From positions 6,510,001 through 6,574,000 of the forward strand of contig JAULSN010000001.1 of the NCBI GenBank assembly GCA_033439765.1: a stretch of DNA of 64,000 nucleotides, given 5' to 3'. Position numbers and translations under genes: made by a program. Of this stretch, positions 37,641 through 47,483 are shown in pieces. Position 1 is the stretch's first letter. The number at the start of each line of letters is the position of its first letter. The notes under the pieces were generated by a model. That model was given only the letters and a program-made list of their open reading frames with translations, searched no databases and had not been told where the DNA came from. This DNA comes from Lasiosphaeria ovina (lineage: Eukaryota > Ascomycota > Sordariomycetes > Sordariales > Lasiosphaeriaceae).

Positions 37641-39033
37641 GAAGGGGGCCGTTGAAGGCGGCGTAGGGGCAGTTAGAAAGCGGACAGCTAGACGTCAACT
37701 TTAGTTCCAAACAGCTTCAGGGCATCAGTCTCATTTAGTATAACTAGGTCAAACAATGTGTTCATAGATGAGAACCGGACCAAAACGAGGCATAGTGCTT
37801 AGACCCCAGTACACACACGGCTTGCTTTGTGAGTACACGGCTTTGGGATAATGGTTTGACGGAACGGTCCCTCATTCTTTGAAGAGCCTTTAAGTCAGCC
37901 GAGCGTTCGCTCGCGTTGTTGTGAAGCAACAGCCCCCTCCGGTGATGGTACAGAAAGGGCACCTAAAAGCAAACTGTCTGTGTTGCGAGACTCACGAACT
38001 TGGGTTCTGGTCAGCTGTTAGTAAGAACTCGGTCCGCCAGTTGCACAACGGTTGCTAGAAACCGAACAAAACCCCCGTTGCCATCTATCATCTCACCACC
38101 TAGACGACAACTTCACCAACCACCGGATTCTGAGAGGTAGGTATGGCGCTCCTGTTTTATCGGTCCCACGGGCACCGAGAATGGCCACTTCTCAAAACAG
38201 CCGAAAATTCTCAAGTACAAATTAGATCTCGAGCCGTCATGTTCGAGTCTAGAATTGTCTCCAGTTCCAGAGTTGGAATTTCAGAATATTCCCAGACTTC
38301 AGAAGTTCAGATTCGAGCACGGTGGAAAAGCGGGTTTCACTGAGCCTCCAAACAGGCAGGGGAGGAGCTTGACCCCTGTCGCTTCCATGCCTTGGCGCTA
38401 ATGTCACCCCAGGTCCATGCCAAGCAATTTCAAGTTTCCCTCGCTTCCAGAAATAGGTGCCTTTGGGGCCAACGACCCGGCTCACTCAACAGCGTCTGAC
38501 GAACTCGATTCGACTGGATGTCTTCACCTTGTGACATGTACGCTGGCAACTTCAAGTTGAAAGCTGCACATAAGACTGGTTACACGGCGCGACTTACTTG
38601 CTCCTAATTTTGTTGGAATATTTCTCTTCCATCGGTCTCACTTTCACATCCCATGCCTGTTGTCATATTGTGTTATCCCAACCGGCCAGTCAACACCCCT
38701 TTGGAAAACTGGGCGAGACAAGATCTGGCACTCATCTATTATTTTATATGTCTACGGGAAGTCATCGTCTTTGTCGACGCTGTTCTCTATGCTATAGGCA
38801 CATCAACTTCTATTCTGGCCACGAGTTTGGGGACGACTGAGCTCGTCCAAAGAAATTCCGATTCCCTCCTTGAGGATGTGGAATTAGACAGAAGCGCAGA
38901 ACCAAGCCGACTGCGCAGTCGGTTTATCGATTCTCCAATGCCCCTTGGTAAGTTGACACCGGGCGCTTCATTTGTGTCAATACCGCTGGTCTGGGGCAGG
39001 AAATCCACTCTTGAAGCGCCAACATCTCCATGT

Positions 39034-39283
39034 TACAATCCAATCCCTGAATGTTTGTTAGCGGGGGACTTTCCAAGATTTAAAAGGCCTTAATTCCTTA
39101 TGGCTCGCCCTTTAGGTTTTTCGCCGAGGGAGGTAATAACTATTAGAACCCTTATTCTGGAACTTTAGAGGCCTATATCTTCTCCAAAGTACCTATTAAA
39201 GGCCTTTTCTGCTGGTTTATTTGCGATAATCTTCTCCTCGTTCCCAGGTACCAGGCCAACAAACATTCAGGGATTGGATTGTA
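39034..39283 (-). mobile_element. MITE copy 3 (best-preserved ends, inverted)
   Basis: Left end CAATCCAATCCCTGAATGTT and right end AACATTCAGGGATTGGATTG are perfect inverted repeats flanked by TA on both sides. The reverse complement of the interior aligns with copy 1, for example through TTACCTCCCTC-GCGAAAAACC and CTTGGAAAGTCCCCCGCTAAC blocks. This is the least decayed of the three. Confidence 0.88.
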
Positions 39284-39872
39284 TATGGGGCCCATGGAGG
39301 AACGGAGCCATGGAGCATTGTCAGGGTAAGAGGATCACTACCGGTTACCGTCCTGGGTGGTTGGCTGTAGGACAAGAATAGTTTTTGTAGATGTTGGCCA
39401 GATGCGTGTGGAGGGGCTAGACGCAGCTGAGAGGCAAAGCACGGCATCTCACGGCATCTCCAACAACAGCGGTGTGGCATCGAGCTATCGCTGGGACAGA
39501 GAGGTACATTCGCTATCCTCAGTCCTCTCGCCGAACAGGAACGCTTCCGCATGTGTGAAGCCATGCAACACCGGATGTGGTTCAGGCCAAAACCCGGCCG
39601 AACTTGACAGTCTGCTAGCGTCATACATATTCCATACATGGGCAGCTCTTTGGAGCAATATAATACCTCCGTAGCGGCCCGAGGAAAAAGAAATATGCAC
39701 AATGGTTGACCTATCCGTCTTTTTCCCATACCCTGACGCCTTGCAGAGGCAAAATAGCAACCTGCTCCTTTGTTTAAAAACCGTCCTGGCTCTTTATCAT
39801 ACACCTTGGATAGGACGCGATCCGCTTGATAGATCTCGCGTCGCATGGAACCTCCTCGCCCCGGAGCTATAC

Positions 39873-40639
39873 TCAGTACGGCGTAAACCCCCGGCCTCGG
39901 CCGCGATAGCCGCCACGGTAGCCTCTTGTTGGGAAGCCTCCGCCTCCGCCTCGGCCGCCGAAGAAACCGCCGCGTCCCCCGCCGCGGAACCCTCCGCGAC
40001 CGCGCCCACGCGACATGCCGGGAACATTGGTCCGCTTCGGTACCACCTTGATATTCCGGCCCTTGAACACGCTCTCATTAAGAACAAGTGCCTGTGCGAC
40101 TAGGCTGGGCTCGGTAAACTCGACGTATGCATAGCTTTGCGCAAACATGTCAGACGAGATTCATGTGTAGCAGTGTAGCAACTTGGCTTGGGAGGTAGAG
40201 GGAGTGGGCGATGGGCAGGGGACTTGTCATCGAACGTACCCTTTGGGCTGGCCTGTGAACTTGTCGAGCAAGATGGTGACGCGGTTGATTGACCCGCAGC
40301 TCTGGAAGTGTGCTTGAATCTCCTCTGGGGAAGCTGAGTAGTCGACGTTGCCGACAAAGATGCTTCGGCTGTCGATATCCTCCTTGTTCTCGGAGAGGTC
40401 CTGGTGCGCCTGGTCTAGCGAAGCCTGCATCTCTCGTAGCTTAGCTGCCTCGGCCTCCATTTCAGCGACGCGGCGCTTCATGGCTGAGATTTCCTCCTGC
40501 GTCGCCGTTAGCGATCTTTCTCGGGACCAAAGCTTGCAGGGTGCTGTAAGGATTTGCGCACCTCATCATTCCCATCGTCGCCTTCGCCATGGTCCCGCAG
40601 GTCCTCGTGCGGCTTTTCCTCTTCCTTTGGCGAAGACAT
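39873..40639 (-). CDS. PAB2: Pab2-like nuclear poly(A)-binding RRM protein
   Basis: Pab2/PABPN1 proteins bind poly(A) in the nucleus and link polyadenylation to exosome decay. Three exons: 40639-40562, 40496-40240 and 40134-39873, giving 198 aa. The order is an acidic N-terminus ([17 protein letters not shown]), a coiled coil ([20 protein letters not shown]), and a single RRM with RNP2 in [18 protein letters not shown] and RNP1 split by intron 2 (KG|YAYVEF). The C-terminus is an RGG-rich tail ([17 protein letters not shown]) ending GRGFTPY. This coiled coil-RRM-RGG order is diagnostic of the family. Introns are GT-AG. Confidence 0.93.
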
Positions 40640-42140
40640 GGTTGCTGTTGTAGCTCTCGGAAAACGTTGAGGATGATGGGCTCGGAAGTTATGCGCTTCT
40701 ATAGTAAGATTGCGTGGTTAGCAGCGCAACCTAACAGCAACTTTAGTGTGGCGCGGCGCGGAATGATGGGAGCGCTGTCAAGGACAGGCAGCAGGGTCCT
40801 GTTGCTGAGCAAGGAGGGTTGGAAAGTGGGGAGAGGCAAAGAGAAAAAGATGGCAGTGCGTCATACCTTGTTGTTGGGGGTTTGCAGCGTTCTAAAGCTT
40901 TTTCCGAATTGCTGCAGCGCGTACCGTGATGTTGCGAACCTCAGCTAAATATTCTGATGGGCCGGCGACGGGACGCGAAGAAAGTGGCCGGCCTTTGGAG
41001 CTGGAGGCCGACAAATTGTCCAGGGGTGTGGGTCTAGTAATTCGGGTAAATCCCGGGAATCTTGTCTCTCACTCGTCCCGACTTCAGCTGAGTGAACTAG
41101 GCTAGCATCCGTCCTACAAACTGCCTTCTCTCAAGGCCACAATCGATATCTTCCGCATGAACCTCAGGGTCTATGATGATACAATAGCTTGATTATAATT
41201 ATAGAATCCAGGCAAAAACTGCCAGACAGAAACGAGAATTATTAGCTCTAACCGGAAAGGCCCCTATTGGCCATCCACGTTCTCGCTGCCAAACCAACTA
41301 GGTTTTAGAAAACAAAAGCTTCATATCATATACCCGAGCCCGCACGCATTGCTGCGACGGGTAGTGGTACTCCTGACACGATAAAATGACCTGGCTTGAC
41401 GTGCCTTGCCGATTTGCAAACAGACGGTTGCCTTATGGCTTATTTACTGTTGCGAGATATGCATCGCGAGTAAGTAGAGGAGGCTCTAAAGAGTGTGTGA
41501 CTTTTGGGCAATTTCATCTTAAATAACTCCCGTCCATATATAGAAAGATTATGCCAGTATGACTCTGTCGGTGCCGTTAAATTTGCTGTAATGCCGCAAA
41601 TGCTCGCAAATGCTTGATTGTGTTCATTTAGTGTGTGCATGATGATGGGTATAAGCCATTTCACTTTGGTGATAAATCTGATTGTGGAAGTCGCTCTAGA
41701 GCAAACGAAAGGAAACATAAAAAGATCACGTTGCTAATCAAGCTCGCTTCCCAACTTTGCTCATTCGTCACTGGTGCTGCTTGTCTTGGCACTCTCTTTG
41801 TTGCCATGATCGGGGAATGATGCCAAGAAGATGCCGATTCTCCCACGTGCTCACGCACACCCACAGGGGTCCCTCCACGCTAATGCCCTTCAACCCCGCC
41901 TCCCCGGAGCACGATCGCCGCACGGTTCGGCCCTGGAACATTTCCTGACAGTCATTGGAAATTTTAATCGATATTGCTCCGCTCTTCAATTACTTGGGTA
42001 CGATATAGGTTTATTTAATACCTACCCTGGTCTCCACCATCCCTGTTAATCTCAGAGGTCTAGCAGTGGAACAGGGCCTCAGCAGAGCGATTGCTAATTT
42101 TGAGACCTTGAGAAGTTGAGATCACCTTTCGGTCGCAACC
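40640..42140. promoter_or_regulatory. Intergenic between divergent PAB2-like and SAP-like genes
   Basis: This 1.5-kb spacer between divergent starts holds both promoters. Short frames carry no family signal. Nothing else is supported. Confidence 0.5.
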
Positions 42141-43121
42141 ATGGCGGCTGTACCCCCCGTTGCACAGGACGTCTGGTCCTACGGCGGTGGCTACGATTTC
42201 TACGTCGAAGCTAGCGGGAATAATCGACATAGGAGAGCGACTGTTCCAGAATTGAAAGCCATACATGACGGCTCCGATGCCTCCAAAGACCGCACCGCTC
42301 ATTGGTACGAGGCGCAGCTTCTCCATTATGGACTGCCGCCGTCCAAGACAAAGGGAACTGCCAAGATGAGACTATTCGAAGCCGTCAATAAGGGCAATCT
42401 CGCTGTGCCTCCCCATATTCTGAAGATCGAGTCTGACCTGAAGAAGGAGTGGGCGAAGCGCGAGCGAGAGGCAAAACAGGCTCTCAAGAAGGCCCTAGAA
42501 CCCGCCGCAGTCATTCCTCCCAAGCCAAAGGCTACTAGGAAGCGGAAAGCCGATGAAACTCAGACCAGCCTTGGAAACAATGGAGTGAACCTGTCCTTCT
42601 CTACCGATCAGCAGGGCAATATTCAGATTGGTCTAGCTGTTGCCGCTGGCCCGCCCCAAAAGAAAGCCAAACCCACCAAGAAGGCCCCTGGCGAGGAGTC
42701 GCAGAAGCCAGCGCCAAAGGCAAAGGAGACCAAGCCGAAACCCACTCCCGTGTCAAGCACGAAGACCTCAGTCAACAAGCCTGCAACGGCAACTAAAGCT
42801 GCACAAAAATCAACGAAGGCCAAGAAATCCGTGAAACCCTTGGAACCCTCACCTGTTAAGGCGCCTCGGACCAAGCAGACAGCTCGTCGAGGAGGTCCCT
42901 GGGCTCTATCATCACGCCAGGAGCCAGTTGCATCCCCTTTACCACTTTCTCGCACGAATGTGGCGCGACGGGGACGGCCTTTCTCGGGCCGCGGAGGGGT
43001 GCAAGCTATGCCCGGAGGGTCTGATCATGGATACCCTTTCCTGAATGACTCGCATGATGACCCTCCCCTGCCCTATCCAGGATCCCCGATGAGCATCGAT
43101 AGCCCCGGATTTGACAATTAA
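42141..43121 (+). CDS. Basic SAP-like nuclear protein, 3' end truncated by duplication
   Basis: I do not recognise a named gene. The 326-aa frame begins at an ATG with MAAVPPVAQDVWSYGGGYDF. A SAP-like helix pair (HWYEAQLLHYGLPPSKTKG then MRLFEAVNKGNLAVPPHI) lies at about residues 55-95, suggesting nucleic-acid binding. It is followed by a long Lys/Pro/Ala-rich region (KKAKPTKKAPG, KAAQKSTKAKKSVKP), likely nuclear. Residues 241-250 read APRTKQTARR, containing an exact RTKQTAR match to the histone H3 tail. An RG-rich patch (VARRGRPFSGRGG) follows. The frame stops at TAA (43119-43121) inside the first copy of a 274-bp duplication; the second copy reads through into the continuation at 43924-44523. 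This allele is therefore probably truncated, unless splicing removes the insert. Confidence 0.75.
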   Translation: MAAVPPVAQDVWSYGGGYDFYVEASGNNRHRRATVPELKAIHDGSDASKDRTAHWYEAQLLHYGLPPSKTKGTAKMRLFEAVNKGNLAVPPHILKIESDLKKEWAKREREAKQALKKALEPAAVIPPKPKATRKRKADETQTSLGNNGVNLSFSTDQQGNIQIGLAVAAGPPQKKAKPTKKAPGEESQKPAPKAKETKPKPTPVSSTKTSVNKPATATKAAQKSTKAKKSVKPLEPSPVKAPRTKQTARRGGPWALSSRQEPVASPLPLSRTNVARRGRPFSGRGGVQAMPGGSDHGYPFLNDSHDDPPLPYPGSPMSIDSPGFDN

Positions 43122-43233
43122 CGACGATGTAGACGACTCGAATCTACTCCCCCCTTTGGGTCTCCTCAACGGGCGATACGCAATCAACTGCTTAGACCCG
43201 TCTTATGATGACCTGTCGGAGAATTCGGGCCTG
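42960..43233 (+). repeat. Direct duplication, copy 1 (274 bp)
   Basis: This segment matches 43924-44196 nearly base for base. Two differences are visible: a CTG/CCG substitution, and AATTAAC in place of AACAAC, which adds one base and creates the TAA stop at 43119. Confidence 0.95.
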
Positions 43234-43374
43234 GTCAAACCGGCGTTGCGCGGCCCGGAAACCCATCTTGCGCGGGGATCCGAGAGAGCCCCTCGCGGAG
43301 CCGGACCCGGGATCCTCGCACTCTCTCCCTCACCAAATTTTCACATTTGTATCCAGCGCTCTGACGGGGTCGGA

Positions 43375-43605
43375 AAGAACGCAAACCCAATCATCATACC
43401 CGCCGGGCGCACAAACCGGGGTTTTCTCCGGTGGAACACCCATCCAGAAGGAAGAACGCAAACCCAATCATCATACCCGCCGGGCGCACAAACCGGGGTT
43501 TTCTCCGGTGGAACACCCATCCAGAAGGAAGAACGCAAACCCAATCATCATACCCGCCGGGCGCACAAACCGGGGTTTTCTCTGGTGGAACACCCATCCA
43601 GAAGG
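43375..43605 (+). repeat. Minisatellite A, 77-bp unit x3
   Basis: Three tandem units start at 43375, 43452 and 43529. Each begins AAGAACGCAAACCCAATCAT and ends in the module GTGGAACACCCATCCAGAAG. Because 77 is not a multiple of three, the reading frame rotates with each unit. The copies are almost identical. Confidence 0.93.
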
Positions 43606-43830
43606 ACGCCGATTTCGAAGAACAAAGACACCCACCCCCATATCAGTAGTCTACGGTGGAACACCCATCCAGAAGGACGCCAATTTCGAAGAACAAAGAC
43701 ACCCACCCCCATATCGGTGGTCTACGGTGGAACACCCATCCAGAAGGACGCCGATTTCGAAGAACAAAGACACCCACCCCCATATCGGTGGAACACCCGT
43801 CCAGAAGGACGAACAACAAAGACACGCACC
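43604..43830 (+). repeat. Minisatellite B, 71-bp unit x3 plus fragment
   Basis: Units start at 43604, 43675 and 43746 with GGACGCCGATTTCGAAGAAC (the second has a CAATTT variant). A shortened third unit and a terminal fragment (GGACGAACAACAAAGACACG) follow from 43804. Units share the 3' module GTGGAACACCCATCCAGAAG with minisatellite A, so the two arrays have a common origin. Confidence 0.9.
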
Positions 43831-43923
43831 CTATGGAGGCCTAACATAATTGTGGTTGGCGGTCTCCCCGGGGAGAAGTTTCAACGATATATATCGTCGC
43901 AGTCCCGTGCTAACTTCATCTAA

Positions 43924-44196
43924 GTGGCGCGACGGGGACGGCCTTTCTCGGGCCGCGGAGGGGTGCAAGCTATGCCCGGAGGGTCTGATCATGGATACCC
44001 TTTCCTGAATGACTCGCATGATGACCCTCCCCCGCCCTATCCAGGATCCCCGATGAGCATCGATAGCCCCGGATTTGACAACAACGACGATGTAGACGAC
44101 TCGAATCTACTCCCCCCTTTGGGTCTCCTCAACGGGCGATACGCAATCAACTGCTTAGACCCGTCTTATGATGACCTGTCGGAGAATTCGGGCCTG
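43924..44196 (+). repeat. Direct duplication, copy 2 (273 bp)
   Basis: This is the second copy of the segment at 42960-43233. It keeps the open reading frame (SPGFDNNDDVDDSNLLPPLG) that copy 1 has lost, so it probably represents the ancestral coding sequence. Confidence 0.95.
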
Positions 44197-44523
44197 ATCC
44201 TGACGCTTGACGGGAACGCTCTCTGGGGCTCCTTCGAGATCGGACCTGTTTCTGGTATCCTACGTTTGGATGAGCGGCCATGGAAATCATCTTTCGACCG
44301 CTTGACTTTTGGCTGGCGAGGCGAAGACAGCCAGGGAGGCGATCACTTTGGCACTAATGACGGTAGTAGTCTTAAGTTCCTTGGCAACGGCCAAATCCAA
44401 GGACAGCTTGCATTTTATGGCGACATGCTGGATTTTGATGGAGAACGTGTTAGTGGGCAGGGAACACGCAGCGAGATTAGCGCGGTCTCAATGAGACAGC
44501 AGTGGGAGCAGCGTGGACGTTGA
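43924..44523 (+). pseudogene. Detached C-terminal part of the SAP-like protein
   Basis: The frame immediately follows a TAA and has no ATG at its head. It encodes RG-rich sequence from the duplication and then a compact 110-residue domain (LILTLDGNALWGSFEIGPVS, LRLDERPWKSSFDRLTFGWR, GNGQIQGQLAFYGDMLDFDG) ending QQWEQRGR. It is the natural C-terminus of the gene that starts at 42141, now separated from it by copy 1 and a 690-bp insertion. A plausible 3' splice site (GCTAAC, then CTAAG at 43920-43924) sits at its head, but no good donor upstream restores frame. It could also be expressed from an internal ATG. Confidence 0.65.
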
Positions 44524-45215
44524 TAAAGCTTCGATCGTGTCCGATCTTCGCGGGTTTCCAGAACTGGAAGCCTTTGGTTAGGGTATATATATGTGTGGGC
44601 AATAACCTTCGGGTATGGTGAGGTATAAGACGGGTATACGATACAGGCAAGAGACTGGTACCTGTATTGGTTTCTTGAAGGAGTTACGGGATAGTTTGCT
44701 CATGTCAGGACGATATCTACATGTAGATAGTAGCCGGTGACCTAGGCAATCTTTGTAATATCGTGTAAATCTGGATACATACTCTGCACAGGGCACCTTA
44801 GCCAACCAAACTAAACAATGTTACAGGGGTAACAGTAAGGATTACTGCTACATTCCGTGCCTGCTAAAATAAGGCCAATCAACTTCGTGCTAACCTGTGA
44901 GGCAAATGACAATAAGCCCCCTGAAGCATTCAGCCACACCGAGTTTCAGCTGTTGGTTTCAGCCACGATTTAGGCGTTAGCTTAGGTACCTAGAATTAGG
45001 GGGCTGCCCCGCAACGCCGCGCAGGCTTCCCCACTGGGATCTGACCTCGACCCCTCCATGCAGGCATTCCCAGGCCCCTCGAAGCTCGTCTGAAGGGACA
45101 ACACAACACAACTTCTAGCAAGCTGGGATCTCTTTCTTTGTCGAATACGTACCTGACGAAATCTCCCCATATCTGCTTAGCTCTCTCGCCAATATAAACA
45201 GCTATTTAACTCACC
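44524..45215. other. Intergenic: upstream region of AIP1
   Basis: The 692-bp spacer lies between two plus-strand genes and holds the AIP1 promoter. No gene is seen. Confidence 0.5.
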
Positions 45216-47125
45216 ATGCCGATCGAGATTGAGCAAATCCTGGCTGCTTCGCCCGCCACAACGCGGGGTCAGCCAACCCAGCTCTCCTGCGATGTCAAAG
45301 GAGAGCGGATAACCTACGCAGTAAGATTTCGCCCGTTTTTCTCTCTATGCACTAGTGATCAAGTTAAGTTGTTATGCGAACCTTTCTGACAATGGAGTAG
45401 TCGGGCAAATCCATATATGTGCGCAACATCGACAACCCTGCGCTGTCTAAGCAGTACACGGGCCATACGGCCGCGACGTCGGTGGCGCGCTTCTCGCCGT
45501 CGGGCTACTATATCGCGTCGGGCGACGTGTCGGGGAAGGTGAGGGTGTGGGACGCGGTCGAGGCGGTCAACACCAAGGGCGAGTACGCCATCATCTCGGG
45601 GCGCATCAACGACATTGCGTGGGACGGCGACAGCCAGCGCGTCATCGCCGTGGGCGACGGCCGCGAGCGCTACGGCCACTGCTTCACGGCCGACAGCGGC
45701 AACAGCGTGGGCGAGATCACCGGCCACAGCAAGGTGGTCAACGCCGTGGCGATTCGCCAGCAGCGGCCCCTGCGCGCCGCCACCATCTCGGACGACTCCA
45801 GCATGTGCTTCCTGCACGGGGCCCCCTTCAAGTTCGCCACCAAGGTCTCGGGCCAGCACAAGAGCTTTGTGATGGGCACCGCCTTCAGCCCCGACGGGAG
45901 CACGCTTGTGACGGTCGGCGCGGACAGGAGGATTCAGCTTTATGACGGCAAGACGGGCGAGCCGACGAAGCAGATTGGCGAGGGCGTGCATTCCGGGAGC
46001 ATCTTCGCCGTGAGCTGGGCCAAGGACTCGAAACGCTTTGCGACATCGAGCGCGGACCAGACAGTGCGTGTGTGGGACGTTGAGGGGGACGAATGTGTAC
46101 AAACATGGCGTCTTGGCGAGGAAGGGAGCATCAGTGTCCCGCACCAGCAAGTCGGTGTGGTGTGGCCGCATGGCAGGAGTGACGGTCTTATTATCAGTCT
46201 GAGCCTGAACGGAGACCTGAACTACCTGGTCGAGGGCAGCGCAGTTCCCATCAAGGTAGTACAGGGGCACAACGGAAGCATCACGGCACTTGGGGTAGAG
46301 TCAGAGGGGAAGGGGGATAGCGTCATAACGGGCAGTTTTGACGGCCGGGTATGCAGCTGGGACCTCTCTACAGGAATCGGTCGCGCTGTGGACGGGCAGG
46401 CCCATTCCAACCAGGTGACACAGTTCGCAGCCGCGCCAGGGCGGACGTATAGTGTGGGCTGGGATGACACGCTGCGCATCGTCGATGAGTCGGCCAACAC
46501 GTTTGCGGGCGAGTCGCTCAAGCTGGGCGCGCAGCCCAAAGGCGTTGCGACGGCTGGCGGCCATGTCATTGTTGCGCTTGACAGCAAGCTCGTCGTCTAT
46601 TCGGGAGACACGCAGGTCAGCGAGCTGGACACGGGCTTCACGCCATCAGCCATCGCAGGATCTGGCTCGCTCGTCGCTGTGGGCGCGAACAAAAACGCCG
46701 TCCAGATATACAAACTCGACAGCAAGGGCGTGCTTTCTGCGGCCGAGTCCTTGACAAATTCGAACGCACAGGTTTCAGCTCTGTCGTTTTCCCCCGATGG
46801 CAAGCACTTGGCGGCGGCGAATTCAATAGGCAAGATCATCGTGTATAAGACGGATTCTTGGGCCGTAGCCACGGATCGATGGTCGGCGCACACGGCCAAG
46901 GTGCTTTGCGTTGCCTGGAACCAAGCGGGAACTCATGCAGCCAGCGGCGGCTTGGATACAAATGTGTGTGTGTGGAGCTTGGCGAAACCCGGCAGCCGGG
47001 TCAAAGCCGTCAACGCTCATAAAGATGGCGTGTATGGTGTGGGATGGGTTGGCGGTGATCAGAAGCTCGCGAGCACGGGTGGCGATGCTGCTGTCAAGAT
47101 ATGGACGCTCAAGGGTCTGCAGTAA
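45216..47125 (+). CDS. AIP1: AIP1, actin-interacting WD40 protein
   Basis: Aip1 works with cofilin to sever and cap actin filaments in cortical patches. Two exons: 45216-45320 and 45401-47125, giving 609 aa, the usual family length. The N-terminus MPIEIEQILAASPATTRGQP and GERITYA|SGKSIYVRNIDNP are the typical Aip1 start, with intron 1 in phase 0. Repeated WD40 units can be read through the protein (VRVWD, VRVWDVEGDECVQTW, DGRVCSWDLSTG, AVKIWTLKGLQ at the end), consistent with two seven-bladed propellers. Characteristic blocks include GDVSGKVRVWDAVEAVNTKG and GDGRERYGHCFTADSGNSVG. Confidence 0.95.
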
Positions 47126-47483
47126 ATCAAGACTCGGGAGCTCCTGAATACTCGGTTCAGAGGCTAGCAAACACAAGACCACGACTTAACGCCGAGATGA
47201 ATGTACTGAAATCAGCCTGGCCTTTCCATTTTCCATTACCGTGCCATGCAATAAAGGGGTATCCCGTCCTAACGCCTTGACCCGCCAGTTTCCTCGTTAA
47301 TTATTTTGGCTCTTTGTTGGAGTCCAATGACAGCCGTCCAAGGCCGACCTGGCTCCATTCCAAATCCCATAGGCGCTCAACACTAACACCTGAGCCTCCA
47401 ACATCGTCGCCACTCGGTTGGCCGCCATAGTTGGTACAAAACTCGTGGTTATGTTCGTTCCGAACACTGAGTCGGTGCTTCTC
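47126..47483. other. Convergent 3' spacer AIP1 / ALG13
   Basis: This 358-bp tail-to-tail spacer contains the two 3' UTRs. Nothing else is seen. Confidence 0.6.

Larger units (their letters stand above)
34829..39872. other. 5-kb gene desert with MITE cluster
   Basis: Apart from the RSP5 promoter at the left and the PAB2-like 3' UTR at the right, no gene is supported. The centre carries three related terminal-inverted-repeat elements listed separately. Other frames here are short, lack family motifs and are interrupted, consistent with decayed noncoding or mobile DNA. Confidence 0.6.

Noticed and set aside
43111..43923. 270-codon frame across the minisatellite as an independent gene
   Set aside because: It starts at a TTG in the broken duplication copy and consists mostly of rotating repeat translations. 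It is better explained as a by-product of the duplication and repeats.
45359..46270. 303-codon minus-strand frame opposite AIP1
   Set aside because: It is an antisense shadow of the GC-rich AIP1 coding sequence with no independent motif.
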